From Elusimicrobiaceae bacterium (GTDB lineage: Bacteria; Elusimicrobiota; Elusimicrobia; Elusimicrobiales; Elusimicrobiaceae): a stretch of DNA of 64,000 nucleotides. This document shows, piece after piece, positions 16,852 to 25,782 of this stretch. A program made the translations under genes and the position numbers. Every line of letters starts with the position of its first letter. The first letter of the stretch is position 1. The notes below the pieces were generated by a model. It was not told the DNA's origin, made no database searches, and saw only the letters and a program-made list of their open reading frames with translations. The stretch lies in contig JAGCWX010000016.1 of NCBI GenBank assembly GCA_017961585.1, positions 1-64,000 of the forward strand. Direction: 5' to 3'.

Positions 16852-17581
16852 AAATCACTTGCACAAAGCCGCGCAATACGCGCTGCATTTTTTCTTTCCG
16901 CGCACGTGCTTTTCCTGCGGGAAGGATTTGCCGTACGACCGCCAAACTCCCTTGTGCGACGTTTGTGAAAACGGGCTTACCCTGCCCGGCCCGCTGATTT
17001 GCCAGCGTTGCGGCGTGGTGCTAAAATCCGGTGGGGCGCACTGTTACCACTGCCGCGGCAGCAAAGCCGATACCTATAAATGTAAGCTCATCCGCTCGGC
17101 GTGTAATTTTAATGAATTTTCCGGCGGGCTGGTTCACGCTTTAAAATACCACGGGGCCGATTACGTAGCCCCTTATATGGGCCAGTTGATGGCCCGGCGG
17201 TTTAGCTCGCTGGGCGAACTGGCCGACGTCAATTTGGTGATCCCCGTGCCGCTATTTAAAAAGCGCGAGAAAAAACGCGGCTACAATCAAAGTGAATTAC
17301 TGGCCCGCACGTTTGCCACTCAAACCGGGCTTGCGCTAGATAGCACGTCTTTGGTGCGGGTGCGTGATACCGGCTCTCAAACCAAATTGGGGCGTGCCGC
17401 GCGTTTAACCAATATGACTGGCGCGTTTACCGTCAAAGATCCCACCGTTGTAAAAGGCAAAATTATTTTACTGATAGATGATGTAGCTACTACGGGCAGT
17501 ACGCTGGAAGCATGCGCCCAAGCGTTGCGTGCGGCCGGAGCCAAACGGGTTTTGGCTTACACGTTTGCGCGTGAGAATTAA
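16832..17581 (+). CDS. comF: ComF-family phosphoribosyltransferase-like protein
   Basis: 249 residues. N-terminal zinc-finger-like Cys pairs (CFSCGK, CDVC, CQRC, CYHC between residues 27 and 76) are followed by a PRTase domain with KKRGYNQSELLA and the PRPP-binding loop LLIDDVATTGST (about 211-222). ComF proteins assist DNA uptake in competent bacteria; their exact reaction is unsettled. The start lies 20 nt inside the SprA-like gene, so the two are probably co-transcribed. The end overlaps the opposing gene by 4 nt. Confidence 0.9.
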   Translation: MLLSNFKNHLHKAAQYALHFFFPRTCFSCGKDLPYDRQTPLCDVCENGLTLPGPLICQRCGVVLKSGGAHCYHCRGSKADTYKCKLIRSACNFNEFSGGLVHALKYHGADYVAPYMGQLMARRFSSLGELADVNLVIPVPLFKKREKKRGYNQSELLARTFATQTGLALDSTSLVRVRDTGSQTKLGRAARLTNMTGAFTVKDPTVVKGKIILLIDDVATTGSTLEACAQALRAAGAKRVLAYTFAREN

Positions 17582-18057
17582 ATCTCGTCTTCTGTCTCTA
17601 AAAATTGTTGTTCTTGGATGTTTTGCCACGTTTGCAGCGAAATGGGCTGTTCGGCAAAAAATTTATTTCTTTTTTGTTTTAGCCCTAACTTACGAAGTGT
17701 ACGCAAAAGATGTTGTTTATCTGCTGCAGTCAAATAATGGAAATCATTTAAATCGCAATTTTTGTTTGTACGTAGTGTAAAAGTAAGAACCGTACGGAGA
17801 GTTGGTCTTACCAAGAAAGACTTTTTAGCAACCTGGAAACAAACAATATCTTTAAACAATAATTTGTAATCTTTCCATGAAATATAATCCTTGCCGACTG
17901 CACATACTTGCTTGGGGTGGTAGGCACGGGAAAGCAGCCAAATAGCCGGGATTACAAGGACAATCGTAGCGAGCATCAAAAACCCTATATATAGCTCTGG
18001 GTTGTTCATTATGTCTCTGCAATATATCGTGCATCCGTCCTCTGCCGGTTGTATCAT
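17578..18057 (-). CDS. Single-span membrane protein, unknown (159 aa)
   Basis: One transmembrane segment (about residues 22-42, YIGFLMLATIVLVIPAIWLL) is followed by a basic cytoplasmic-looking domain with a PH-like feel (YISWKDYKLLFKDIVCFQV), though I cannot assign a family. GGAG lies 5 nt before the ATG at 18057 and overlaps the end of radC, which indicates an operon with radC. MNNPELY at 18009 is a less likely start. Somewhat richer in AT than radC. Confidence 0.75.
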   Translation of the reverse strand: MIQPAEDGCTIYCRDIMNNPELYIGFLMLATIVLVIPAIWLLSRAYHPKQVCAVGKDYISWKDYKLLFKDIVCFQVAKKSFLVRPTLRTVLTFTLRTNKNCDLNDFHYLTAADKQHLLRTLRKLGLKQKRNKFFAEQPISLQTWQNIQEQQFLETEDEI

Positions 18058-18065
18058 GCAATCTC

Positions 18066-18749
18066 CTAAATATGCCCGTTGGCGTGTAAACTGTAGTGCG
18101 CGCCGCCATTCCCTATAATAATGTGGTCATGCACGCGGATGTTAAATAAGGCCGCGGCGCGGATGACATCCTGCGTCAGGGAAATATCTTCTTTGGATGG
18201 GGAAGCATCCCCCGAAGGGTGATTGTGTACTAAAATAATCGCGCTGGCCTTGGCTGCCAAAGCGCACTCCACAATCTTACGCGCCGATACGGCCACCCGG
18301 TCAATCAGCCCCGTGGCCACCACCTGGGTGCCAATTACCGTATTGCGGATAGATAAGAAAATCAGCTCTAAACACTCTTCCGGCTTGTCGGCCAAAGCCG
18401 CTTTGCAATAGTCAATGACTTGTTCCGGCGAGCGGATAGAAGTTTGCTTTTTAACCTTTTCAAGCGAATATTGCTTAAATACCGCCCGGATGAGTTTTAA
18501 AAATTGCGCCGTATGCGGGCCCACCCCATCCACAGTTTGTAAGTCGCGCTCGTCGGCATCCAGCACGCCGCGCAGGGAACCGAATTTCTTGAGCAATGCC
18601 CACGCAATGGGCTTGGTATCTTTGCGCGCAATAGAATAGGTGAGCAGCATTTCCAGCACTTCGTGCGGCAAAAAAGCATCCAATTTGCGTTGAGTAAATT
18701 TGTTGCGCAAGCGTTCACGATGCCCTACAAAAGATGGTTTTTCACTCAT
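18066..18749 (-). CDS. radC: RadC-family JAB1/MPN domain protein
   Basis: 227 residues, normal length. An N-terminal helix-hairpin-helix region (about 20-80, VDGVGPHTAQFLKL) precedes the MPN metalloprotease-like domain with the JAMM signature HNHPSGDASPSKEDI (about 174-188). RadC's role is uncertain; the early link to DNA repair has been questioned and it may act in competence or recombination. Expressed leftward from TATAAT located 11 nt before the ATG, so its leader is only a few bases. It is opposite lpd. Confidence 0.92.
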   Translation of the reverse strand: MSEKPSFVGHRERLRNKFTQRKLDAFLPHEVLEMLLTYSIARKDTKPIAWALLKKFGSLRGVLDADERDLQTVDGVGPHTAQFLKLIRAVFKQYSLEKVKKQTSIRSPEQVIDYCKAALADKPEECLELIFLSIRNTVIGTQVVATGLIDRVAVSARKIVECALAAKASAIILVHNHPSGDASPSKEDISLTQDVIRAAALFNIRVHDHIIIGNGGAHYSLHANGHI

Positions 18750-18811
18750 ACTATTTATCTATTATACTGTTTTTAATGCTACAATAGATATAATCTATTT
18801 GGGGGATTTCT

Positions 18812-20179
18812 ATGAAACAAATTGTGGTAATTGGCGGGGGCCCCGCAGGATATCCGGCCGCGTTGGAAGCGGCGCGTTTGGGGGCGCAAGTAACGTTAAT
18901 TGAAAAAAATAAAGTGGGCGGCGTGTGCCTAAATTGCGGGTGCATTCCTTCCAAATCTTTGTTGGACGCTGCTCATAAATTAGCCGCTGTTTTAACCGCC
19001 AGCCACTTGTGCCAAGAGGATGCCGCCCCATTAGCACAAGCGTTGTTTGAAAAACGCGATTGGAAAAAACTTCAAGCCCGCCAACAAAAAGCTACCCAAA
19101 AATTAGTGCAAGGTATTGGGTTTTTGCTCAAAAAAGCCGGCGTAACTGTAGTGCAGGGCGAAGCCAGCTTTGTGGACGAGCATACCCTCTCCGTAAAAAC
19201 CGCGCAAGGCACCCAAACCCTAGCCGCGGACGGCGTGATTGTGGCCACCGGGTCCAGTGCGTTTTTCCCCGCCCCGTTGGATACCCTTAAAGACCAAATT
19301 TATGATAATTCCACCCTTTTTGATATGCCCGCACTGCCGACCAGCATCACCATTGTAGGCGGCGGGGTCATTGGGTGCGAAATGGCCGATTTTTTAAGTG
19401 CCCTGGGCGTAACCGTGCACGTAGTAGAAATGCAGCCGCGTATTTTGCCGCAGGAAGACGAAACCGCCGCCCGCACCCTGGAACGCACACTTACCAAGCG
19501 CGGGGTTATCTTGCATACCGGGGTATCGGTCACGCAGGCCCAAGCCGACGGGGATCAGTGGAAATTGACCCTGTCTGACGGGAAAGAATTACATACCGAG
19601 AAAATTTTAGCCGCTATCGGGCGCAGCGTGGACACGAGTGCCTTGCATTTGGAAAACATCGGTGTGCAAGCCACGCGCAAAGGCCTTAGCGTAAACCCGC
19701 AAACGTTGCAACTAAAGGGCTCTGTTTACGCTGCCGGCGACGTAACCGGGCTATGTCAATTAGCGCACGCCGCCACCCGCCAGGGCGAAGTAGCTGCACG
19801 CAATTTGTGCGGGCAAACCGCTGTGTATCACAATGAAAATGTACCGCGGGCCATTTACACCGCGCCCGAAATTGCAGGCGTGGGTTTAACAAAAGCCCAG
19901 GCGGCAGCACAAGATCTGGCTGTTAAGGCCCACAAAACTTTTTTCTTAGCCAACGGACGCGCCGTTGCACAGGATCAAACCGACGGCTATATAGAACTGC
20001 TTAGCGCGGCCGATACGGGCAAGCTTGTGGGGGCCACTATCGTCGGGGCACACGCTTCCGAGCTCATTCACATCCTCAGCGTGGCGTTGCAAGCCGGGTT
20101 CACGCTGGCGCAATTAAAAGAAGTGATTTTTGCACATCCCACCTTGGCGGAAGCCGTGTCCGAGGCCACCCGCGTATGA
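18812..20179 (+). CDS. lpd: Dihydrolipoyl dehydrogenase-type flavoprotein
   Basis: 455 residues. FAD-binding GGGPAGYPAALEAARLGA (8-25), redox disulphide CLNCGCIPSK (about 42-51), NAD-binding VGGGVIGCEMADFLSALG (about 180-197), and the active-site HPTLAEAVSEA at the C-terminus are all present. It reoxidises dihydrolipoamide in 2-oxoacid dehydrogenase or glycine-cleavage complexes. It has no E1 or E2 neighbours, so its complex is unknown. Pro in GYPAA replaces the usual Val or Ala. A TGCTACAAT element about 25 nt upstream and GGGGGA before the ATG support the start. Confidence 0.92.
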   Translation: MKQIVVIGGGPAGYPAALEAARLGAQVTLIEKNKVGGVCLNCGCIPSKSLLDAAHKLAAVLTASHLCQEDAAPLAQALFEKRDWKKLQARQQKATQKLVQGIGFLLKKAGVTVVQGEASFVDEHTLSVKTAQGTQTLAADGVIVATGSSAFFPAPLDTLKDQIYDNSTLFDMPALPTSITIVGGGVIGCEMADFLSALGVTVHVVEMQPRILPQEDETAARTLERTLTKRGVILHTGVSVTQAQADGDQWKLTLSDGKELHTEKILAAIGRSVDTSALHLENIGVQATRKGLSVNPQTLQLKGSVYAAGDVTGLCQLAHAATRQGEVAARNLCGQTAVYHNENVPRAIYTAPEIAGVGLTKAQAAAQDLAVKAHKTFFLANGRAVAQDQTDGYIELLSAADTGKLVGATIVGAHASELIHILSVALQAGFTLAQLKEVIFAHPTLAEAVSEATRV

Positions 20180-20880
20180 ACTTTTGTGTGGTATTAGTTC
20201 GCCCGCGCGACCCCAATAACATTGGGGCTTGTGCCCGTGCCATGGCCAACTTTGGGCTGACCGATTTGCGCGTGGTGGATCCGTTTACCCCCGTTTGGCG
20301 CGAAGCCGTCAGCGCGGTGGGAGCCGAAGACCTGATGAAAAACGCCGCGCAATTAAGCACGCTGGATGAGGCCCTAAAAGATTGCACCTTTTCCTTAGCG
20401 GCTACGGCGTTGCGCAACCGCGGCGTAGTGCAAGAAGTAGTTACGCTCCCCAAATTAAACCAACGTCTGGAAACGTGCGCCAATCAACAAGTGGCGCTTG
20501 TGTTTGGGAACGAAAAAACAGGGCTTTCCAACGAAGATATTGAACGGTGCGACGCCATTTTAAACATCCCCACTGTGGCCAAGCAGCCGTCTATCAACTT
20601 GGCGCAAGCGGTGATTTTGACGTGTTATGAACTCTCGCGCCGCAGTGATTTTATGCCGCTTCGCTCGGTCCCGGCTGCTAACGACCAGCCCACGGATGCC
20701 CAGCGCGAAATGTTTTTGGGCGCCGTAGAACAATTGTGCGAGAAAGTGGACCTGCGCAACGATTTATCGCTTCAGCAGCGCAAAGATTTTTTGCGGCATG
20801 CGCTCTCGCGCCATCCGGTTTCCACCGTGCAATTATTTTTCTTAAAAACGTTGGTGGACCGCCTCAACCAACGGTTGTAA
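20176..20880 (+). CDS. trmJ: tRNA 2'-O-methyltransferase TrmJ (SPOUT family)
   Basis: 234 residues. VLVRPRDPNNIGACARAMAN at the start and the knot region VFGNEKTGLS ... CDAILNIPT ... PSINLAQAV are characteristic of TrmJ, which methylates position 32 of several tRNAs with SAM. The helical C-terminal dimer domain (about 170-234) is present. It overlaps lpd by 4 nt (ATGA), indicating translational coupling, though the two functions are unrelated. Confidence 0.9.
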   Translation: MNFCVVLVRPRDPNNIGACARAMANFGLTDLRVVDPFTPVWREAVSAVGAEDLMKNAAQLSTLDEALKDCTFSLAATALRNRGVVQEVVTLPKLNQRLETCANQQVALVFGNEKTGLSNEDIERCDAILNIPTVAKQPSINLAQAVILTCYELSRRSDFMPLRSVPAANDQPTDAQREMFLGAVEQLCEKVDLRNDLSLQQRKDFLRHALSRHPVSTVQLFFLKTLVDRLNQRL

Positions 20881-20910
20881 AATTTCAACGGGAGCCAAAA
20901 GGATCAAGCA

Positions 20911-23625
20911 ATGTTAAAATTTAACGGAACCTGGCGCAATTACCAACAGCGTATTTTAGATAGTCTAGAACTTCATTTGGTGGATAACAAAATCCACGTC
21001 GTAGCTGCTCCCGGCGCGGGGAAAACCACACTGGGGCTGGAAGTAATTGCCCGCCTGAATCGGCCCACCCTGATTTTGGCCCCCACCATTACCATCCGTG
21101 CCCAATGGAAACAACGCTTGGCAGCTTCCTTTTTAAACGGACAAAGTCCCGATATTATTTCCACCGATATCCGCCACCCCGGCCTTATTACAATTACCAC
21201 TTACCAGGCGTTATTAGCTGCCTTCTGCGGCAAAGAAGAGCCCACCGAAACGGAAGAAAATGAAGAAGAACTGTTGGAAGAAGAGACCGAGGAAAATGAA
21301 AAAAATTTGACGCGGTTGAAAAAAGAAAAAGCAGATGAAGTAATCGCTATTTTGAAACAAGCCCACATAGATTTATTGTGTTTTGATGAAGCCCATCACT
21401 TGCGTAATGAGTGGTGGAAAGCTTTAGTCTACCTGTTGGACAACCTCAAACCCAAACAAACCATTTCATTGACGGCTACTCCCCCTTATGATGCGGACAC
21501 GGCCGAATGGGATAGATATAGTAGTTTGTGTGGGTCTATTGATGAAGTTATTTCCATCCCGGAATTGGTACAAAATGGGGATTTATGCCCCCACCAGGAT
21601 TTTATCCACTTTTCGTTGTTGCGCAAGACCGAGTCCGAACAAATCAACAAAACTTTAGAACGAATTGCCCAATTTATAGAAGCATTGGCGGATAATGAAA
21701 TTTTGCTCCAAGCCGTAACGGATACGCTCCTGCACGAGAGCGAAGAAGTTATGCTGGATAATCCACCCACTTACGTGGCTTTGGCTTCTTTTCTTAAATG
21801 GGCGGACGCCCCCGTCCCTGAAAGATTTTTAGACTTATTTGGGTTCAGCTCTTTTTATGTGCCTCCTTTTAATTCAAAATACCAAAAACTTTTTTTATCG
21901 TTTGTGCTATTTAAACATCCCACCGGTTTTGCAGCTTCTTACCCGGAGCTAATAGAAAAATTGCGCGGGCAAGCCAAAGCAGCCGGAATTATATCCAGCA
22001 AATCGATATATATTAACGACGGTCCTAAAATCAAACGGCAAATTGCCAACAGCTTAGGAAAATTGGATTCTATCCAAGACATTGTAACCCTAGAAACGGA
22101 ATGTTTAGGCAAACAATTGCGCCTGGTTATTTTGGCCGACTATATTAAGTATGACATCACCGATTGCTCCGCCTTGGGCGTTATCCCTATTTGGCAGACA
22201 CTCAAAGAAAGAAAAAATATTTCTTTAGGGGTTTTGACAGGAACTATCATCTTATTGCCGCAACCGGTAGTGGCCGTATTTAAAGAACGTTTGCAACAAG
22301 CCCAACTGCACGAGCAAGTAACCGCTACCGCGTTTGACAGAGACCCCTATTTCTTCAAAATTACGGTCCCCGGTAGCAAAAAAGCGGGGGTTGTGCGGCT
22401 AATTACTCAATTATTCAATGAGGGATATTTGACTGTATTAGTAGGCACCCAAGCTTTGTTAGGGGAAGGATGGGACGCGCCAAGCATCAACTCGCTTATT
22501 TTATCCAGCACGGTCAGTTCGTATATGCTTTCTAACCAAATGCGCGGGCGGGCTATCCGCAAGGATAAAAACAACCCGGACAAGGTAGCCAATATTTGGC
22601 ATTTGGCCTCCGTTAAAATACCTTCCTTGTTAGAGCGATTAAAACAACACGCCCCCACGGCTTCCAAAACAGAATTTGAATCGGCATTTGAGTTTTTTGA
22701 CTTGGCCCAACTGGAACAGCGCTTCAAGGGGTACGAAGCCCCTGGGATTTATGAGCCGTACTACATTGAAAACGGTTTAGACCGTATTTTACCCACAACC
22801 GTTATGACCCTAATCATGACGCGCGGGCCTCAAGAATCTGATTTCATAGGTATGAATAGCGGCATGAAAGCACGCGCCCGGAACCGCGCCCTTACCCGAA
22901 AACTTTGGGAAAAAGGGTTGCATCTTGCTTACAGCAATCCGGAAAAAGCACTACGCAAAGGTATTCAAACCGAAGCTAAAATGAAAGAATTTTACTATTC
23001 CGGGGGATACTTTAGTATTTTGACCTTTTGGGCTTTTTTGCTAGGAACCCCGGGATGGCTATGTGCACATAACATGGCATACAAACCGGCTATATTCTTT
23101 TTCACTCTTTTTGTTTTGGTGATGCTCAAACCCACTTATAAATTTTTGAAATGTTCCAGCCCCGAAAAAATAATGCGGCAAATTGGCATTGTGGTATTGG
23201 AAACTTTGTCCTATATGGGGCTCATTAAAACCAGTTTACAGCAAGTAAACATTAAATGCAAAAATATTCCTGGGGGAGGAATCTTTTTTTCCGTAACCAA
23301 CGTATCCCCGGAAGAAAACAACCTCATCATCAAATGTATGCAGGAAATTGTGGATCCCATTGAAAATCCGCGCTATATCTTTGTACGTAAAAGCAAATTG
23401 GACTTTTTGAGCACCACCGATTACCACTCCATACCTACTATCATTGGGCAAAAGCAAGCCAACGTACAAGTATTTGAAGGGTTATGGAATAAATACATTG
23501 GCGGCTGTCACGCCGTTTATACCCGTACCCGAGAAGGGCGCAAATTATTATTAAAAGCCCGCAAAGCAGCTTTTTCTTCCTTAGTACGCACTAAAAAGAG
23601 TAAAAAACTCAGCCGCTATGAATAG
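20911..23625 (+). CDS. SF2 DEAH-box helicase with C-terminal membrane segments
   Basis: 904 residues. Walker A APGAGKTT (33-40), DEAH (159-162), SLTATPP (about 189-195), and a second RecA domain with LLGEGWDAPSINSLIL and QMRGRAIRKD (about 540-551), typical of restriction-type SF2 translocases. A Glu-rich insert lies at 108-130. About residues 695-745 form two transmembrane helices, followed by 150 more residues of no recognised fold. The combination of a translocase with a membrane anchor is unusual; a defence or DNA-uptake role is possible but unproven. It begins 30 nt after trmJ and ends 57 nt before buk. Confidence 0.8.
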   Translation: MLKFNGTWRNYQQRILDSLELHLVDNKIHVVAAPGAGKTTLGLEVIARLNRPTLILAPTITIRAQWKQRLAASFLNGQSPDIISTDIRHPGLITITTYQALLAAFCGKEEPTETEENEEELLEEETEENEKNLTRLKKEKADEVIAILKQAHIDLLCFDEAHHLRNEWWKALVYLLDNLKPKQTISLTATPPYDADTAEWDRYSSLCGSIDEVISIPELVQNGDLCPHQDFIHFSLLRKTESEQINKTLERIAQFIEALADNEILLQAVTDTLLHESEEVMLDNPPTYVALASFLKWADAPVPERFLDLFGFSSFYVPPFNSKYQKLFLSFVLFKHPTGFAASYPELIEKLRGQAKAAGIISSKSIYINDGPKIKRQIANSLGKLDSIQDIVTLETECLGKQLRLVILADYIKYDITDCSALGVIPIWQTLKERKNISLGVLTGTIILLPQPVVAVFKERLQQAQLHEQVTATAFDRDPYFFKITVPGSKKAGVVRLITQLFNEGYLTVLVGTQALLGEGWDAPSINSLILSSTVSSYMLSNQMRGRAIRKDKNNPDKVANIWHLASVKIPSLLERLKQHAPTASKTEFESAFEFFDLAQLEQRFKGYEAPGIYEPYYIENGLDRILPTTVMTLIMTRGPQESDFIGMNSGMKARARNRALTRKLWEKGLHLAYSNPEKALRKGIQTEAKMKEFYYSGGYFSILTFWAFLLGTPGWLCAHNMAYKPAIFFFTLFVLVMLKPTYKFLKCSSPEKIMRQIGIVVLETLSYMGLIKTSLQQVNIKCKNIPGGGIFFSVTNVSPEENNLIIKCMQEIVDPIENPRYIFVRKSKLDFLSTTDYHSIPTIIGQKQANVQVFEGLWNKYIGGCHAVYTRTREGRKLLLKARKAAFSSLVRTKKSKKLSRYE

Positions 23626-23681
23626 AAAGTAGGATGTTTGCAAACCCCCTCTATTTTGCTAAAATATGGGTAGGAGGGACT

Positions 23682-24791
23682 ATGGCGCATAACATCCTGG
23701 TAATTAACCCGGGGTCTACGTCGGACGACATTGGTTACTACCGCGGCAACAAAGCTGTGTTTGAAGTGACTATGCGCTATTCTATGACGGACCTGGAGCC
23801 CTACGAGGGCCAAAACGTAACCGCTCAACTCCCTTTGCGCCGCAAGCTTATCTTAGATTATCTCTTGGATCATAAAATCCCCTTGAAAGAAATTGACGCC
23901 GTGATCGGGCGCGGGGGCTTGTTGCACGCCTTGGAAGGCGGCGTATATGCCGTCAATAAACCCATGATTGTGGATTTAACCTCCAGCAAATACGGCAATC
24001 ACGCCAGCAATTTAGGCGGCATTTTGGCACACGACATTGCCGAATATGCCAACTGCCCCAGCTTTATTGCCAACCCCGTGATCGTGGACGAATTTGAACC
24101 CGTGGCCCGCTATTCCGGCATGCCGGAAAATCCGCGTATTTCCATTTTCCACGCGTTAAGCCAAAAACGGGTGGCCCGTTTGGTGGCCGAAAAACGCCGC
24201 AAAACGTACGAAGAAATTAACTGTATTGTCTGCCACGGCGGGGGCGGGGTATCCGTAGGAGCCCACCGCAAAGGGCGCGTGATTGACGTAACCAACGGTT
24301 TTGAAGGCGACGGCCCCATGACCCCCCAACGCAGCGGCAGCACCCCCGGTTCCAAACTGGTAGAGATGTGCTTTTCGGGCAAATATACCGAACAAGAATT
24401 GCGCTTAAAAATGTGCGGCAAAGGCGGGCTGGTGGCTTATACGGGCACTTCGGACGTAAAAGAATTGGAAGAATTTATTGCAACCGGCAAAAAACGCCCG
24501 GGCAGTATGATTACTTGCACGCGCGCAAAAGCCAAATTGGCTTTGGAAGCCCTCATTTATCAGCTCTCTAAAGCCATTGGTGAAATGGCCGTAGTGTTAG
24601 AAGGCAAAGTAGATTTTATTGCGCTCACGGGCGGGCTGATGCACAGTAAGTATATCCCGCAAAAAATCAGTGAGTACACAGGGTGGATCGCCCCTATTTA
24701 CGTATTCCCCGGCAGCGAAGAAAAAGATGCCCTGCGCGCTGCCGCCCAACGGGCCTTAGAACACCCCAAAATCGTAAAGCAATATACTTGA
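23682..24791 (+). CDS. buk: Butyrate kinase
   Basis: 369 residues, ASKHA fold: VINPGSTSDDIGYY at the start (nucleotide/acyl phosphate loop), VIGRGGLLHALEGGVY, VCHGGGGVSVGAH (about residue 186-198) and ALTGGLMHSKYI near the end. It converts butyryl phosphate and ADP to butyrate and ATP, giving substrate-level ATP. Related enzymes use isobutyrate. Start at 23682 has AGGAGGG 5 nt upstream and TGCTAAAAT before it; an in-frame ATG at 23634 precedes the promoter and is rejected. Paired with ptb downstream. Confidence 0.93.
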   Translation: MAHNILVINPGSTSDDIGYYRGNKAVFEVTMRYSMTDLEPYEGQNVTAQLPLRRKLILDYLLDHKIPLKEIDAVIGRGGLLHALEGGVYAVNKPMIVDLTSSKYGNHASNLGGILAHDIAEYANCPSFIANPVIVDEFEPVARYSGMPENPRISIFHALSQKRVARLVAEKRRKTYEEINCIVCHGGGGVSVGAHRKGRVIDVTNGFEGDGPMTPQRSGSTPGSKLVEMCFSGKYTEQELRLKMCGKGGLVAYTGTSDVKELEEFIATGKKRPGSMITCTRAKAKLALEALIYQLSKAIGEMAVVLEGKVDFIALTGGLMHSKYIPQKISEYTGWIAPIYVFPGSEEKDALRAAAQRALEHPKIVKQYT

Positions 24792-24824
24792 TTTGTAGTT
24801 ATAATACTTAAGGAGATGAACATT

Positions 24825-25739
24825 ATGAAGTTTAGTAGTTTTGCAGATTTAATCAACCAAGTGAAAGGAAAAACCAACCGGGTCGTTGTGCCGGGTGCCA
24901 ATAACAAAGAAGCCCTCACCGCTATTAAAATGGCTGATGACAACGGGCTGATTTCACACGGTATTTTAATTGGGCCTTTGGCCGCCGTAAAAGAAATGGT
25001 CAAAACCGTCGGTCTAAACGAAAGCAAGTTTGAATTTATTGACTGTGAAGACGTACCCACCATGTGCAAATTGGCCGTGGATCAAATTTTGGCCGGCAAG
25101 GGCGACTTTTTGATCAAAGGGCTTGTGGATACCAAGTACTACATGAAAGCTATTTTAAATAAAGAGGCCCACTTGGTGCCCGAAGGGGCGTTGCTTTCTC
25201 ACTTTGTGCTTTTCAGCACGCCCAAATACAAAAAACCGTTTGCAGTGACGGACTCGGCCGTGGTAATTGCCCCCACCTTGGAACAAAAAGTAAAAATCGT
25301 ACAAAACGCCGTAAACACCATGCACAAATTAGGGCTTGAAAACCCCAAAGTGGCCTGCGTGTGCCCGGTGGAAAAAGTGAACGAAAAAATCCCCAGCACG
25401 GTAGATGCCGCCGCTTTGGAACAAATGAACAAAGAAGGCAAAATCACCGGCTGTGTGGTAGAAGGGCCGTATGATTTCTATATCTCTATGTCCCCCGAAC
25501 GCGCTGCCGAAAAAGGCATCCAAGGCAAACAAGTAGCCGGCGACGCCGATATCCTCATGCTGCCGGATTTGGACGCCGGAAACCCGCTCTACAAAGCGTT
25601 GGCGTTCTTTGGGGCCGATATGGAAGCCGCGGCCGTGCTCGTAGGACCGAAAATCCCGGTCATTTTGCCCTCGCGCGCCGATGACCCGAAAGTAAAACTC
25701 AACGCCATTGCGTTGTGCTCTTTCTTAAAAGAAAAATAA
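24825..25739 (+). CDS. ptb: Phosphate butyryltransferase
   Basis: 304 residues of the phosphotransacetylase family. NNKEALTAIKMADDNGLI, VKGLVDTKYYMKAILNKE (as GDFLIKGLVDTKYYM), AVTDSAVVIAPTLEQK and ILMLPDLDAGNPLYKAL are typical of Ptb. It exchanges CoA of butyryl-CoA for phosphate, feeding Buk. ATG at 24825 is chosen over 24816 because AGGAG (24811-24815) would touch the earlier ATG but is 9 nt from the later one. A separate TATAAT at 24800 suggests it can also be transcribed on its own. Confidence 0.93.
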   Translation: MKFSSFADLINQVKGKTNRVVVPGANNKEALTAIKMADDNGLISHGILIGPLAAVKEMVKTVGLNESKFEFIDCEDVPTMCKLAVDQILAGKGDFLIKGLVDTKYYMKAILNKEAHLVPEGALLSHFVLFSTPKYKKPFAVTDSAVVIAPTLEQKVKIVQNAVNTMHKLGLENPKVACVCPVEKVNEKIPSTVDAAALEQMNKEGKITGCVVEGPYDFYISMSPERAAEKGIQGKQVAGDADILMLPDLDAGNPLYKALAFFGADMEAAAVLVGPKIPVILPSRADDPKVKLNAIALCSFLKEK

Positions 25740-25745
25740 AACCGT

Positions 25746-25774
25746 GGGCGGGTACTCAGTGCCCGCCCTACTTT
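25746..25774 (+). terminator. Hairpin after ptb, weak terminator
   Basis: GGGCGGG/CCCGCCC with a 9-nt loop followed by TACTTTG. The T run is poor, so it may only attenuate readthrough into the peptidase gene. Confidence 0.45.
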
Positions 25775-25782
25775 GTAACCTC

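Noticed and set aside
23634-23681. 16-residue N-terminal extension of butyrate kinase
   Set aside because: It contains the TGCTAAAAT promoter element and AGGAGGG; the protein matches the family from MAHNILVINPG.
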